The notes below the pieces were generated by a model. It made no database searches. It was not told the origin of the DNA and was given only the letters and a program-made list of their open reading frames with translations. From the NCBI GenBank assembly GCA_037013685.1, contig CM072902.1, positions 12,938,747 to 13,002,746 of the forward strand: a stretch of 64,000 bases of DNA. The letters run 5' to 3'. Positions 36,481-48,185 of this stretch are shown here, one piece after another (the stretch's first letter is position 1; every line of letters starts with the position of its first letter). Position numbers and translations under genes: made by a program. The stretch is from Acridotheres tristis. Its lineage: Eukaryota > Chordata > Aves > Passeriformes > Sturnidae.

Positions 36481-39400
36481 GAAGATCCAGCCTGGAATAT
36501 TTTTCAGGCTGTGATTTTCTTACTTTCTCAATCTGTGTCCCAACCTGGGCTGGAGCTGAATGACAGAGCTGCTCTGTCCCTGCCACCCTTCCCAACATTT
36601 GTTCCTGCCTGGCATCAGTGTGAGTAAAACATCAGGATAATAAAATAACAGAATAAAATCAGGATGTGCTCAGCTCCCAGCAGTGCTCAGGTGACCCCAT
36701 CCCACACTGGGACTCCTCCTGCTCCCAGGCTGGGATTTAGCCAGGAGGCAGCTCCAGAGCCCAGCTCAGCTCTGGGCTGTCCTGGCCCTGCAGCTGTGGC
36801 AGTCAGAACAGATTTATGATTTATTGGCACTCCCTGAAGTGCCACTGGGGATCACCTGATGGGAAACAAGCCCTGCTCCACTGCCACACACACAAAGGAC
36901 GTGCATGCACACTCCACTGATGTGTCTTCACACCTGGAAGATTTCTGGGAAGACAGAAATTTAATCATGGGCAGCAAAAGAAAAAAAAAAGAAAAGAAAA
37001 AAAGCAAGTCTGGAGATGAAGCTGGCACTGCTGTGCTGCTCTTTCAGAAGCTGTCACATAATATAGATATAATATAGAAGCTCTTCTTCCCTTCCTCGTG
37101 GTGCCTGGAAATGCACCTCTGCCTCCTCCCAGATATTTTATTTTTGGTAAGGCCAGAAGTGCCCCAGAGCACTGCAGTTACCTCTGTGGGAAAGAGTTTC
37201 CAGCTGAGCTGGGTGCCTGCCCCAGCAGCAGCATCAGGGCCACCCTCCTGTGTGCTGGGGAGGCTTTAAAAGCAAATTTTGCTCAGAGTTTTCAGGGCAG
37301 GATTGGGGGAATCTGGCTGTACTGGTGGGAAGGATTTGTGCAGCAGCTCTGCTTTAAAAAATTAGAGGAAATAAGTCAGATTATTCCTCAGGGCATTAAC
37401 TCTGAGCCATTAAGGACTGAGTAAGAGAAACGTATTTAAAATCAAACCTTGCTGCTTCATCTGTTGGGAGGGAGGAAAACAGAGACCCCCTTAATATAAA
37501 TATATAAATGCAATAATGAGGATGTGCTGCTGATATTTCCCTGCTTTTCCCTTCGTTTATTTTCAGTCCTCCCTGCAACACAGGCCAGGGTTAGAACTGC
37601 TCTGCCCAGCAGTCAGACATAAACGAGGTTCTACTTCAAATGAGGAAAGTCAAATGTTGCTATGGCAGTGTTAAAATTAAATTACAATAAGGTGTAGGTG
37701 TGACTGAGTATCCATACACACAAGAGGTGAAAACGACCTTTTCAACAACATATGGCAAGTGGCAGTATCTTGTCAAGAAATGCAAGAAAAAGCAAACATT
37801 ATTAAAATTCAAAAAGCTTTCCTAAGACGTGTTTGAAGGACTTGGCTTAAACTTTGAGCTGAGATTTGGGAAGTGCAGAGCACCAGGGAGATGCTGCAGA
37901 GAGCCCCGGGTGTGTCTGTCCTGAGCCCCAGTGCAGTTGGTGAGGATATTGCACCTGAAGCCAGACCTTTGTGGCACAGGACTGGGCACTCCACTCTAAA
38001 TACTGCTTCAAAACTGAGCATTTCAATGTCCAGCTCTTCAGCTCCCCAGTGGTCTTTTCAGGCCAACAGAAAATTCAGAGAAATCCAGGTTTTGCAGGAA
38101 AAAGTCTTTTTTTTTTTTTTAATGACAACACTCAGCAGGTAACCCCAGAACAAAAATGTCCATCCCTGGCCTTGGACACACCGAGCTCCTCCACGGATAT
38201 TGGGAGGATTATTATTGTGGGCTGACACAAAACCTGCAAGTCCCATTCCCAGAGGAAGCAGATTAACACCCTAAGCCACCAAATAATTCCCGTTGTGTGT
38301 TATATGCAACTGCACAAGCAAAATGTTTTGCTGCACATTGTGCTCCATTATTTTGGAATACAATGGTTCCCTTGGCATTAGTGCCAACTGAATGGTGAGT
38401 TCATTCTGTCTGAAAGCCTCAACAGACACACACTGACAATGAGGAGAAATCAGATTGCTGCAGCACTTTCAAGCAGCTGGTAAAAATAATATTTTAATCA
38501 AATAACTCAGCTGCAACCGCCATGAACTACAGGGAAGGTTAAGGCTGTGCCTCAGTATTGTACTGAGAAAAAACAAAATTATTCCAAACGCTGTTCCATC
38601 TCCACTGCTTGACTTGGATTAAAAGCAGAGGATGCAAAGCAGAGTTTCCAGCCCTAAGAGCAAACTGAAGCCACCAAAAAAACCCCAAGGTTAAAGGAAC
38701 AGTCTCAAAGACCAGCAAGAAAATGCAATGCCAGAGAAAAGTAACTACTGCCAGACTGGTGTGGCTTAATACAAAATAAACGTCTGGGGAGGAGAGTTGT
38801 TTTAATTTCCCCCAAAGTGAGGAATAAACGCACACTGAAGGCTCTGGGCTGGTGTCTGTGAGCTCTGAGCCCAGGCCCAGCTGCAGCATGGACTGCCTGC
38901 TGTGCCCAGGCTCTTCTGACACCCACACAGAGCCCCAGAGCTCACCCAGCCCCAAGTCAGCCAGGGCACAGCTCCGAGCAGAGACACACCTGAAACAGGA
39001 GCCACAAGCCTGGGCAGCCCTGGGGACTCCTGCCCTCACCTGCAGGAACTTGTTTGTGGCTCTGCCTTGTACAGCCTCAGCCCCACGGTCACATCCTGAG
39101 CCAAGGATTAAAGATCCAATTCCTGTCCCCACCTGTGATCACAGCCCCTCTGTGTCTGTGTGACAGCCTGAACTCTGCTAAAAACACGTGATGCCAGCTA
39201 GACTAAACCCCAACTTATCAGAAAAAAAAAATTGTAATAAAAGCTAATTTTCATCGTGGATGTCAGCCTGGAATGACACCCATAATAACAGTGAGGAGAG
39301 CTAGGTTTCCAAAGGGAAAAAAGGAATAAACAACCAACCATTGTGGCAGTCATTAAAAAAAAATTAATTAAAAGTAATTAAAGAAAGAGACAGACTTAAT

Positions 39401-41860
39401 AACGACCTAGTGCTTGCTGGGCAGGAGTCCAGTGCTGCCCTTTTGGGTAATAACTGAAACAGAAGAGTCCCCAAATGAAACTGCCCTGAGATGGGAACAG
39501 GAGCTGCAGGTGAAGAGGAATCAGCACAGGAGGTGCCAGCAGCCCTGGGCAGGCTCTGGCTGTGTCCCCTCGCTGTCCCCAGCGCTCCTGGCCGTGCCCT
39601 GGAGCTGCTCTGTGTCCCAGGAAGGCTCTGCAGGTGCTGCTCACCTGTGGGGCCAGGCTCAGGTGCCACCAGGGCTCACAGGGCTTTCAAAAACCCAGGT
39701 ACCTGCTGCAGAGTAATGGAAAGGGGACAGGATTTCATCTGCCATTTCAATAATTAAAATAATTGTCACACAGGGAGCAGCCCTGTGGAATATTAGTGTG
39801 TGCTGACATTGAGGGGAAGCTGCATTTCAACAGCAGCAGATTTTGTCACACAAGCCTCTGCTTTCCAGTAAATGTTTCATTGACTTCTACATAAAGCCCG
39901 TGAATGACTCCAGGCCTGGTTTGTGCTGCAGCCCCTGAAATGTTCTTTTTTTTTTCCTCTTCCACACCAAATATTTCAATGTCAATCTATTATCATAACA
40001 AATTGCATTTTGGAGGCTGGGAGCACAGGCTGTGTTCCTTATTAGCCCTTTTCTAGGTAACCCAGATTGCAGTCAACTAACATGTGGATTATAAATTCCC
40101 TTACAAAAAAATCCATAAAATATTAGTTTTAACCATCCACCTCTATTATTTCCAGCAGAAAAATTTAATTTGAACAGCTGCAAATTAAGCCTTTTGAGTC
40201 CAGCTCTACTTAAAGTTATATAAAAGGAAGAAAACCAAAACCCTCCCAAATGAGTTTAAACAGAATATTTATCGTAATACATCCCACATAACAAAGCATT
40301 TTCTTCTATACTGAATAATCATTTCTGTAAAGAAAAGCTTGGGAAAAAACCAAGAAACAAACCACACAGCAAATCAAGGCTTTAGGAGTGGAAAAATGCA
40401 GCCCCAAGCCACCCAGCAGCACCAAAAAATCAAATAATTCCCAGTAACATTTCCAGGGAAGCTGCTGCTAACAGCTCATTGCCAGGGAGCTGCCCCAGCT
40501 CCTGGCTAACTGCAATCCATGAATCCTCAGAGAGGCTCAGGGATGGACCCTGCTCAGGAGCCAAATAACCACAGCACTCTCACCTCACACAATTTATGGT
40601 CTGTGCCACATTTCAGCTAAGGCAGAAGTTGAAGGAGGAATAGCCATGCAGTAATTTGGTTAAAAAAAAGAGTTTTGGCTGCTTTGGCCCAGCAGCTCTT
40701 GTGTGTCCCAGAAGGAAACTGATGCTGCATTCATGGCTGGAGGAGTCCATGCACCCCCAGCTCGTGGCCAGGAGCTTCTCTGCAGTCCCAAAAACACACC
40801 CATGGCAATGAGAAGCTTTTGTTAATGCTGCTACCACAGAAAACAATAAATAACCAAATATTTACTGTTCCCACCACCACCATTTGTTGTGTCTCACACT
40901 TACAGAGGCTGTCCCAAGAGTCTGGCAGCTGCACAAGGCAGTTCCTCTGCTCTGGCCAAGGGTTCCTCACCTCTGGGTCCTGCTAGAGACCTCCAGGCTC
41001 AACTGCTGGAAGAGTCTGATCCCTCCACTGCAGGTCTTTGCCCGGGGATGCTCCCACAAAGCACAAAAATTACAGTAAAATTACAGCTGATGGTTTCTGA
41101 GGTGTGAGCTCTAGAGCTTTCTCCAGCTCACTGTTTGCTTTCCACTCACTCTGAGCCAGCTCTGACCTTTCCTCAGGTGTTGGGGCTTTGGGTGATGAAG
41201 GCAGAGACAAATGCACACACAGCCAGGTGAAAGCTGCCATCAGCTCACACACAGTTCCTGCAGTGAGTTCATTCTGTGCTCATGCAGAGCAGGAGCCTCA
41301 CCTGGAGACACAAATCCCTCCTGATTGTACCAGCCACAGAAATGGAGGCACAGCACAGCCCCGAAGGTTTGGGACAGCTTGGAGGAGATTTTGTGAAGCT
41401 GCTTCAAATGCAGCCAAGGGGTGCAGGCAGGGGAGCCCCTTCACCTCAAACACAGTGTGAGGGGAGGGGCAGAAATCCCAAAAACCCCATCCAACCTGGG
41501 AATTGAATTGCAGTGCATTGATATTCTGAACTCCACTGCATAAAACTGTATTCTTCAACATCCCTCCTGCTCACTGGAGAGTCTGGACTGCTGAGCCAAA
41601 GCCTCCCCTTCCAGGACTTTGCAAGGCACACCTGGAGGAAAGCTCCTGACATCCCTGGGGACTCAGACAAATCCTGCAATGCCACGAAAGCAGCAGTTCC
41701 TGAACCACTGCAGAGTCTTGTTCCATGAGTGCCTCCTCAGATCACCGTGTTTAGAACGTTCAGAAAGAAAAAAAAAATAATTCAAGAGGCTGATTTGCTG
41801 CATTTATGCAAACACTGGAAGGTGAGGGGGCTCATTTCTCAGTGCTAGTAAACAGGTGTT
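36481..41860. other. Intergenic region without a recognised gene
   Basis: No supported gene. It contains a purine A/G run near 36.98 kb and A or T runs. A 197-codon minus-strand frame at 38539-39132 crosses low-identity sequence with no recognisable domain and is probably chance. Confidence 0.55.
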
Positions 41861-41861
41861 T

Positions 41862-41910
41862 AGATATATATCTATATATATATATATCTGATATATATAT
41901 CTGTATATAT
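41862..41910. repeat. Interrupted (TA)n with TATATCTG words
   Basis: Alternating ATATAT and ATCTGATAT or ATCTGTATAT words, about 48 bp. It is simple sequence. Confidence 0.9.
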
Positions 41911-42370
41911 CCTGTCTTCTGCACACCCCCCACTGCCTGTAAAGCTGGAGGCTTTTCTCTTCACTCAAGATTGAATTGCCCTGAATATTTACTGCCTGTA
42001 TCTATTACCCCAAAATTATGTGTTTCAGGATCATTCTATTTTTTTTTCCTTTTTTTTTCCTTTTCTTGAAGGGAAAAAGGAGAAGAGAGAGGGACTCCTC
42101 AGATCAGCAAGCCACATAATTCTCAGCTATCGCCTTTTGTAGAAAACAAATCCATTTCCCCACCTCCCCACACCCCACACTGTTGCTGCTGCATTATCTG
42201 TATGAGCCAGGCACTGGCAAGGAGATGGGGAAAAATGACAGGATCATTGTAAGAGAATTTAATGAAGTGGCTCCAAATATTGTATGAAAATAAATGAAGT
42301 GAATAATGCAGGAGCTCAGTGCAGGTCGGTTCTGTGCCAGTGGCCATTGTGTGAGCAGCGGGGCCGAGGG

Positions 42371-42510
42371 GATGGGATGGGATGGGATGGGATGGGATGG
42401 GATGGGATGGGATGGGATGGGATGGGATGGGATGGGATGGGATGGGATGGGATGGGATGGGATGGGATGGGATGGGATGGGATGGGATGGGATGGGATGG
42501 GATGGGATGG
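42371..42510. repeat. Pentanucleotide array (GATGG)28
   Basis: Twenty-eight uninterrupted units over 140 bp. Every unit brings a GGG run separated by AT on the plus strand, a strong G-quadruplex layout with two-base loops. The purity suggests an unstable, recently expanded microsatellite. Frames across it (Met-Gly-Trp-Asp on the plus strand, Ser-His-Pro-Ile on the minus) are artefacts. Confidence 0.98.
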
Positions 42511-42581
42511 CTGGGGGAGTACAAAGGTGCAGGGACAATGGGCAGCCATGGCTGCACTTCACTGCAGTCATTGGTGAGGCC

Positions 42582-42642
42582 AGGAGGAGGAGGAGGAGGA
42601 GGAGGAGGAGGAGGAGGAGGAGGAGGAGGAGGAGGAGGAGGA
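42582..42642. repeat. Trinucleotide array (GGA)n, about 20 copies
   Basis: An uninterrupted GGA/AGG tract of 61 bp, 72 bp after the GATGG array. It is a homopurine strand able to form triplex or GGA-type quadruplex structures. Confidence 0.98.
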
Positions 42643-42764
42643 TCAGCCTTTGGGATCTCACAGAATGGACTGCATTGTGTAGGCTGGAGGAGAAGGCCCC
42701 GATCCCAGGCCAGGCCCTGGGAGCCATGGGGGACCCTGGGGCTGCCCAGGCACCGACACCGGCA

Positions 42765-43905
42765 TGGTCACGTGACTGGCGGCTGGGGGGACACGCGACA
42801 CTGGAAGACAGGGTCATGTGACCAGTGGGGCAGGGCCACGTGATGCCAGGGTCACATGACCAGCAAATGAGGCCACATGATACTGGGAGGATCAAATGAG
42901 GCCAGGGGTCACGTCACCAGAGGGCAGGTCTATGTTGTGCCAGGGAGTCACGTGACTGGCAAATGAGGCCATGTGATACCAAAGAGTCACGTGACCAGCA
43001 AATGAGGCCATGTGATACCAAAGAGTCACGTGACCAGCAAATGAGGCCATGTGATACCAAAGAGTCACGTGACCGGCAAATGAGGCCATGTGATACCAAA
43101 GAGTCACGTGACCGGCAAATGAGGCCATGTGATACCAAAGAGTCACGTGACCAGCAAATGAGACCATGTGATACCAAAGAGTCACGTGACCAGCAAATGA
43201 GGCAACGTGATGCTGGGAAGATCATGTGACTAGCAAACGAGGCCACATGACGCCAGGGAGTCACATGACTGGAAAATGAAGCCACGTGACACTGGGAGAG
43301 AGAGGGTCACGTGACCAGCGAGCAGAGCCATGTGATGCCAGGGGGGTCACGTGGCTGGGAAATGAGGCCACTTGATGCCAGGATCACGTGGCCAGAAAAC
43401 AAAGCCACGTGATGCTGGGAGAGGGGGTCACGTGACTGGCAGACAGGGCCACATGACACAGGGTGGGTTTATGTGACTGATAAACAAGGTCACATGACTG
43501 GCAATCGGGGCCACATGACCCTGGAGGGTCACGTGACACCAGGGAGTCACATGACTGACAAACGAAGCCACGTGACACCAGGGCTCACGTGACTGGCAAA
43601 TGAGGCCACATGACCCCACGGGTCACGTGGCCGGAAAACAAAGCCACGTGACACTGGGGAGTCACGTGACTGGCAAACGAGGCCACATGACACCAAGGGT
43701 CACGTGATTGGCAAACGAGGCCACATGACACCAAGGGTCACGTGATTGGCAAACGAGGCCACATGACACCAGGGGTCACGTGGTTGGCAGTCGGGGCCAC
43801 GTGACGCCAGGGGAGTCACATGACACCAGGGGTCACGTGGTTGGCAGTTGGGGCCACGTGAGGCCAGGGGAGTCACATGACCGCAGGGGAGTCACGTGGC
43901 CGTGG
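42765..43905. repeat. E-box-rich minisatellite, about 39-40 bp unit
   Basis: The best-preserved part (about 42940-43200) repeats GTCACGTGACCAGCAAATGA, then GGCCATGTGATACCAAAGA, six times almost perfectly. The flanks are diverged copies with CACATGAC, CACGTGAC and CATGTGAC variants and different spacers. By eye there are about 28 exact CACGTG hexamers in 1.14 kb, many within the 10 bp palindrome GTCACGTGAC. It lies between GLT1D1 and TMEM132D, about 8.9 kb from the TMEM132D stop codon. Confidence 0.95.
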
Positions 43906-46139
43906 GCAGGCCCAGGTTCCTCTGCTGTAATTTTGGCCCATTCTCCATTGCCCAGGTCCTGCTCAGAGAACACAAATGGCTGACTCTTACCCCCCCTCCC
44001 CTCCCCGCAGCCATCCCGCTCTCCAGCAGCCTCTCCTAACACAACTGCAATTCTCTGACAGCTTTACTTGCAAATTCCCTCTCTGCACAGCTCATGCTAA
44101 GAACCTTAATATTCCTGCAGATTCAGAAAGGGGATTTCCAACAAGCATTAGGAAAATTAAACTTCTCAAGAGCTGTCTCAATCTGACAAGCTATTTCTGG
44201 CTCTTTAAAGTACAGTAAGTGAAAATATTAAAATGGGGGGGGTGGAGAAGCTGTAGTAAGAGCCAGAAACGAGGCCAGGTGACTCTGGATACACCTAAGG
44301 CACTCATATATGTACATACATCCACAGAAATACATGAGTATGAATTGTTGAAGGCCTCTTGCTGCCTTGGAATAGAAAATCATCATCTCCCACCCTTTGC
44401 CTCCATCCAAAGCCACAGCAGCTGATAACACTAATGAACGTCAGAGGCATTTCCCTTGGAGATTTGTGCTTTGCATTCCACCCAGAGCTCCCCTGGGCAG
44501 CAGGTTGGGAGCTCCTGCTTAATCCAGGACTTGGACTCTGGGGGTGGGAGACAGGGAGGGCACAGTCCAGGCTGAGCTGGGGACACTGGGCTCACCACAA
44601 ATCCTGCTGGGGGTAGCACCAGTGCACCTCAAATCCCAGAGATTTATGCATGTCCTGCTGTTCCCTTCCCAACAGGGCAGGCTACAAAATGTCCCCGAGT
44701 CCCAGCTCAGCCATCCCTGTCCCCTTTTGCTCCTTTCTCCCCCTCTCTGCTGCCTTCCCTTTTTACAGCCCCTTCAGAGCTCCCAAGCCTACACCCCAAA
44801 GGGAGGAGAGGCTGTTTATAGCCCAGGCCACTGCAGGGGAGGGTGAGAAGCTGAACCAGGCTTTCAAGCTGTAAGGGTGTGACTCCGAAGGAGGAGATGA
44901 TGTTATTTTCTTCAAGAGAATCAGAGTGGCAAAATTTAGCTGTTTGCAAATTTTTCAGTAGTCTGGCCTGGTAGTGTTGCTCTAAAACCTGGAAATTGCC
45001 CTGGTTTAAGGTCTGGTTTGAGTGATGATGCCCAGCTTGTCTGTCTGTCCTCCCTCTCCTTTGCAGCAATCATCTCCAGCAGCCCCACAAATCACATCAC
45101 AGTTGGGCTCAAAGAACACCCCCTGCAATTTAAGCCCCTCCTGGGGCTTTAATTTAACGGGTGCAGTCAGAGTGGGGTAGCCCAGCTCTGCAGAAGACGA
45201 GGGGACAAAACAATTAGGAGAGATGATTAAAATCCTGTGGCTCTCCAGGGGCTGGGGTGAGTGTGCAAGGACTGTGCAGTGCAATGAAAACAAATCCTTC
45301 TGAGCCTGCACTTGCAGCCTGCCAAAAATGCCTCTCCAGCTGCATGAATTGCTCTTGCAAAAGACAATTACTGAGTGTGCATTAAAGTCAAGGCTGTGTG
45401 GGGAGCTTGGTACAGAGCAAGACCTGATCAATACATGGGATTTTTCACTATTGCAAAACCCTTTGCAGGCTGATAGCACTTATTTAAGGGAGGAACACGA
45501 GAGGGACTGATTTGACCTTGGTGTCCTAACGGGGAGAGCAGGAGGGAATGCCAAATGCTGAGAGCAAAGCTATTGATTAGGCCTGGGAGAGGGCACTGAT
45601 GGAAGAAAGCTGTAAAAAGTTATTAATGGCCAAGAGGAGCACAGTGATTTAAGGGTTTGGCTTGATGACAACAGGATGGAAAATGTGTGTCCATAGTCAT
45701 CAGGCAAAGGATTTGCTGAAGAAATAGGGAGGCATGAGACAGAGCTGTGCAGGTGGGTGAGCTCCTCAAGGATACAGAGCATCCTGGGCTGGACACAGCC
45801 AGAGTGTGCTGACCTAGGCAGTGCTCAGGGGCAGTGGAAGGACAGCCCCCTTTCTCCTGTCCTTATTTCTGCTCCACTCTGCCCACCTGCACTTCCTGAG
45901 CTCAGGAAAAGGCTGCAAGTGGGACTCGGTCATCTCTGCAGTCTCCCTATTGTCAGGGCTGAGAAGTGAAGCTCCTTGGATTGGTTTTTATGTCATTAGT
46001 GCACTAAGTGACTGTGGAAAGCTCTAATTTAATTATCAGGAACACAGGCCTGAACATGAATAAGCACAGTGCCTGTTACACTTCAAAGCTGCAGCGTTCT
46101 GGGGCTGGGGACACCCACCTGGGCTCTGCCAGGTGTCAC
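43906..46139. other. Intergenic region without a recognised gene
   Basis: Mixed sequence with no supported exon, RNA gene or array. Small open frames on both strands have no recognisable family. Confidence 0.55.
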
Positions 46140-46796
46140 AGAGAGAGATGGTGCCCAGCCAGAACAGCCCAGAATGGACCAGAGCTGGAGAAATTCAGGT
46201 ACACAGAGATGGTGCCCAGCCAGAACAGCCCAGCACGGACCAGAGCTGGAGGAATTCTGGCACACAGAGATGGTGCCCAGCCAGGGCAGCCCAGAATGGA
46301 CCAGAGCTGGAGGAATTCAGGCACACAGAGATGGTGCCCAGCCAGGGCAGCCCAGAATGGACCAGAGCTGGAGAAATTCAGGCACACAGAGATGGTGCCC
46401 AGCCAGGGCAGCCCAGAATGGACCAGAGCTGGAGGAATTCAGGCACACAGAGATGGTGCCCAGCCAGAACAGCCCAGAATGGACCAGAGCTGGAGGAATT
46501 CAGGCACACAGAGATGGTGCCCAGCCAGAACAGCCCAGAATGGACCAGAGCTGGAGGAATTCAGGCACACAGAGATGGTGCCCAGCCAGAACAGCCCAGA
46601 ATGGACCAGAGCTGGAGGAATTCAGGCACACAGAGATGGTGCCCAGCCAGAACAGCCCAGAATGGACCAGAGCTGGAGGAATTCAGGCACACAGAGATGG
46701 TGCCCAGCCAGAACAGCCCAGCACAGACCAGAGCTGGAGGAATTCAGGCACACAGAGATGGTGCCCAGCCAGAACAGCCCAGAATGGACCAGAGCA
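46140..46796. repeat. Minisatellite, 60 bp unit, 11 copies
   Basis: The unit GAGATGGTGCCCAGCCAGAA, CAGCCCAGAATGGACCAGAG, CTGGAGGAATTCAGGCACACA is repeated about eleven times with few substitutions (AGAACAG versus AGGGCAG, GAATGG versus GCACGG). The period of 60 keeps all plus frames open, which explains overlapping open frames up to 371 codons at 46008-47123. Substitutions do not respect any one frame. Confidence 0.98.
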
Positions 46797-47615
46797 GGGT
46801 CTGTGGCTGCAGAAGGGAGCAGGACAGGAGCCCCAGTGTGCACCCAGGGCAGCAGGGAGCCAGCAGGCTCAGGGCTGGTGCAAACCAACGTGACTCAGGG
46901 CATTTGTGTCCCTGCAGGCTCCCTGGGCTGCTTGCAGGAGATGTGGCAGAACCTGTCGTGTGCAATCCAGCAGCCACCCTGGCAGTGTGCTGGGCATTTC
47001 CTAACGAGCATTGGCAGTGCACACAAACAGAGCAGCACTGCTGCTTCTCCAGCCATTAATATTACATTCGTGGGCTGCTTAATTTGCTGTTCCTCACAGA
47101 GCTGGAGCAGGGAGCCTGCATAATGAAGGATTTGTTGACAGAGGTCTTCAAATCACATCAGCAAGAAGGCAGGAGATGATCCTGTTCCAGGCACACTTGC
47201 TTGACTCGAATAACCTTGGCCCTTGTGATGCTCCTGGGGATGAGCAGGGCCCAGGTGCTCTGCTCTTCTCAGGCCATTAGTGCTGCCAGTTGTGAACTTG
47301 ACCCGTTTAAGCTTTCACCGAGAACCAAACAGCACATGAGTGATTTCACAGGGTAGGAGCATTATTGATGCATGAGGAAGGTGATGCCCTTCAGAAAGGT
47401 GCTCCATCATTTGGCTGGGCAGGGGCATAAACAGAGAGAACTCCCACCTGGGAATTCTCAAACACAAACGAACTGGAAGCAGAATGCAAACTCTGTCTCC
47501 TCAGCACTTTGCAGGTGATAGCCCAGCTTGGTCTAGAGCTCTCCTGTCCTCAGGGGACAGCCCAAGCTGCAGCCAGGAATGGCTGGTGCAGTGTGGGGGG
47601 AGCTCGGGCTGGCAC
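46797..47615. other. Spacer between two minisatellites
   Basis: About 800 bp of single-copy-looking sequence. I see no gene or structured element in it. Confidence 0.55.
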
Positions 47616-48185
47616 CTGGCCTGCAGGACACACCTGTGTCACTGCAGGACACACCTCCCTGCTCCAGGCTCCTCACCTGTGTCCCTGCAGGACACACCTT
47701 GATGCGAGGTATCTCACCTGTGTCCCTGCAGGACACACCTTGATGCGAGGTATCTCACCTGTGTCCCTGCAGGACACACCTCCCTGCTCCAGGCTCCTCA
47801 CCTGTGTCACTGCAGGACACAGCTTCATGCGAGGTATCTCACCTGTGTCCCCGCAGGACACACCTTCATGCGAGGTCCCTCACCTGTGTCCCCGCAGGAC
47901 ACACCTTCATGCGAGGTCCCTCACCTGTGTCCCTGCAGGACACACCTTCATGCGAGGTCCCTCACCTGTGTCCCTGCAGGACACACCTTCATGTGAGGTA
48001 TCTCACCTGTGTCACTGCAGGACACACCTTCATGTGAGGTATCTCACCTGTGTCACTGCAGGACACACCTTCATGTGAGGTATCTCACCTGTGTCCCCGC
48101 AGGACACACCTTGATGCGAGGTATCTCACCTGTGTCCCCGCAGGACACACCTCCCTGCTCCAGGTCCCTCACCTGTGTCCCTGCT
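47616..48185. repeat. Minisatellite, 41-45 bp unit, about 13 copies
   Basis: The unit contains TCACCTGTGTCCCTGCAGGA, then CACACCTTCATGCGAG and GTATC, or in some copies CACACCTCCCTGCTCCAGG. Variants include GTCACTGCAG and GTCCCCGCAG. Each unit carries an acceptor-like pyrimidine-TGCAG and a GAG|GTATCT or CAGG donor-like word. It is intergenic. Confidence 0.95.

Noticed and set aside
38539..39132. 197-codon minus-strand open frame in the intergenic gap
   Set aside because: No recognisable domain, no repeat or splice signals, and low-complexity composition typical of chance frames in GC-richer bird DNA. Transcript data could change this.
42914..43285. Frames encoding H-V-T-L-W-Y-H-M-A-S-F-A-G repeats
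   Set aside because: By-product of the E-box minisatellite. The period near 39 bp is a multiple of three, so the frames stay open.
46008..47123. Open frames of up to 371 codons on the plus strand (Glu/Gln/Trp/Arg-rich repeats)
   Set aside because: The frame is open only because the 60 bp minisatellite unit lacks stops in all three plus frames. Three frames encode equally long products, substitutions ignore codon position, and there is no start or splice context.
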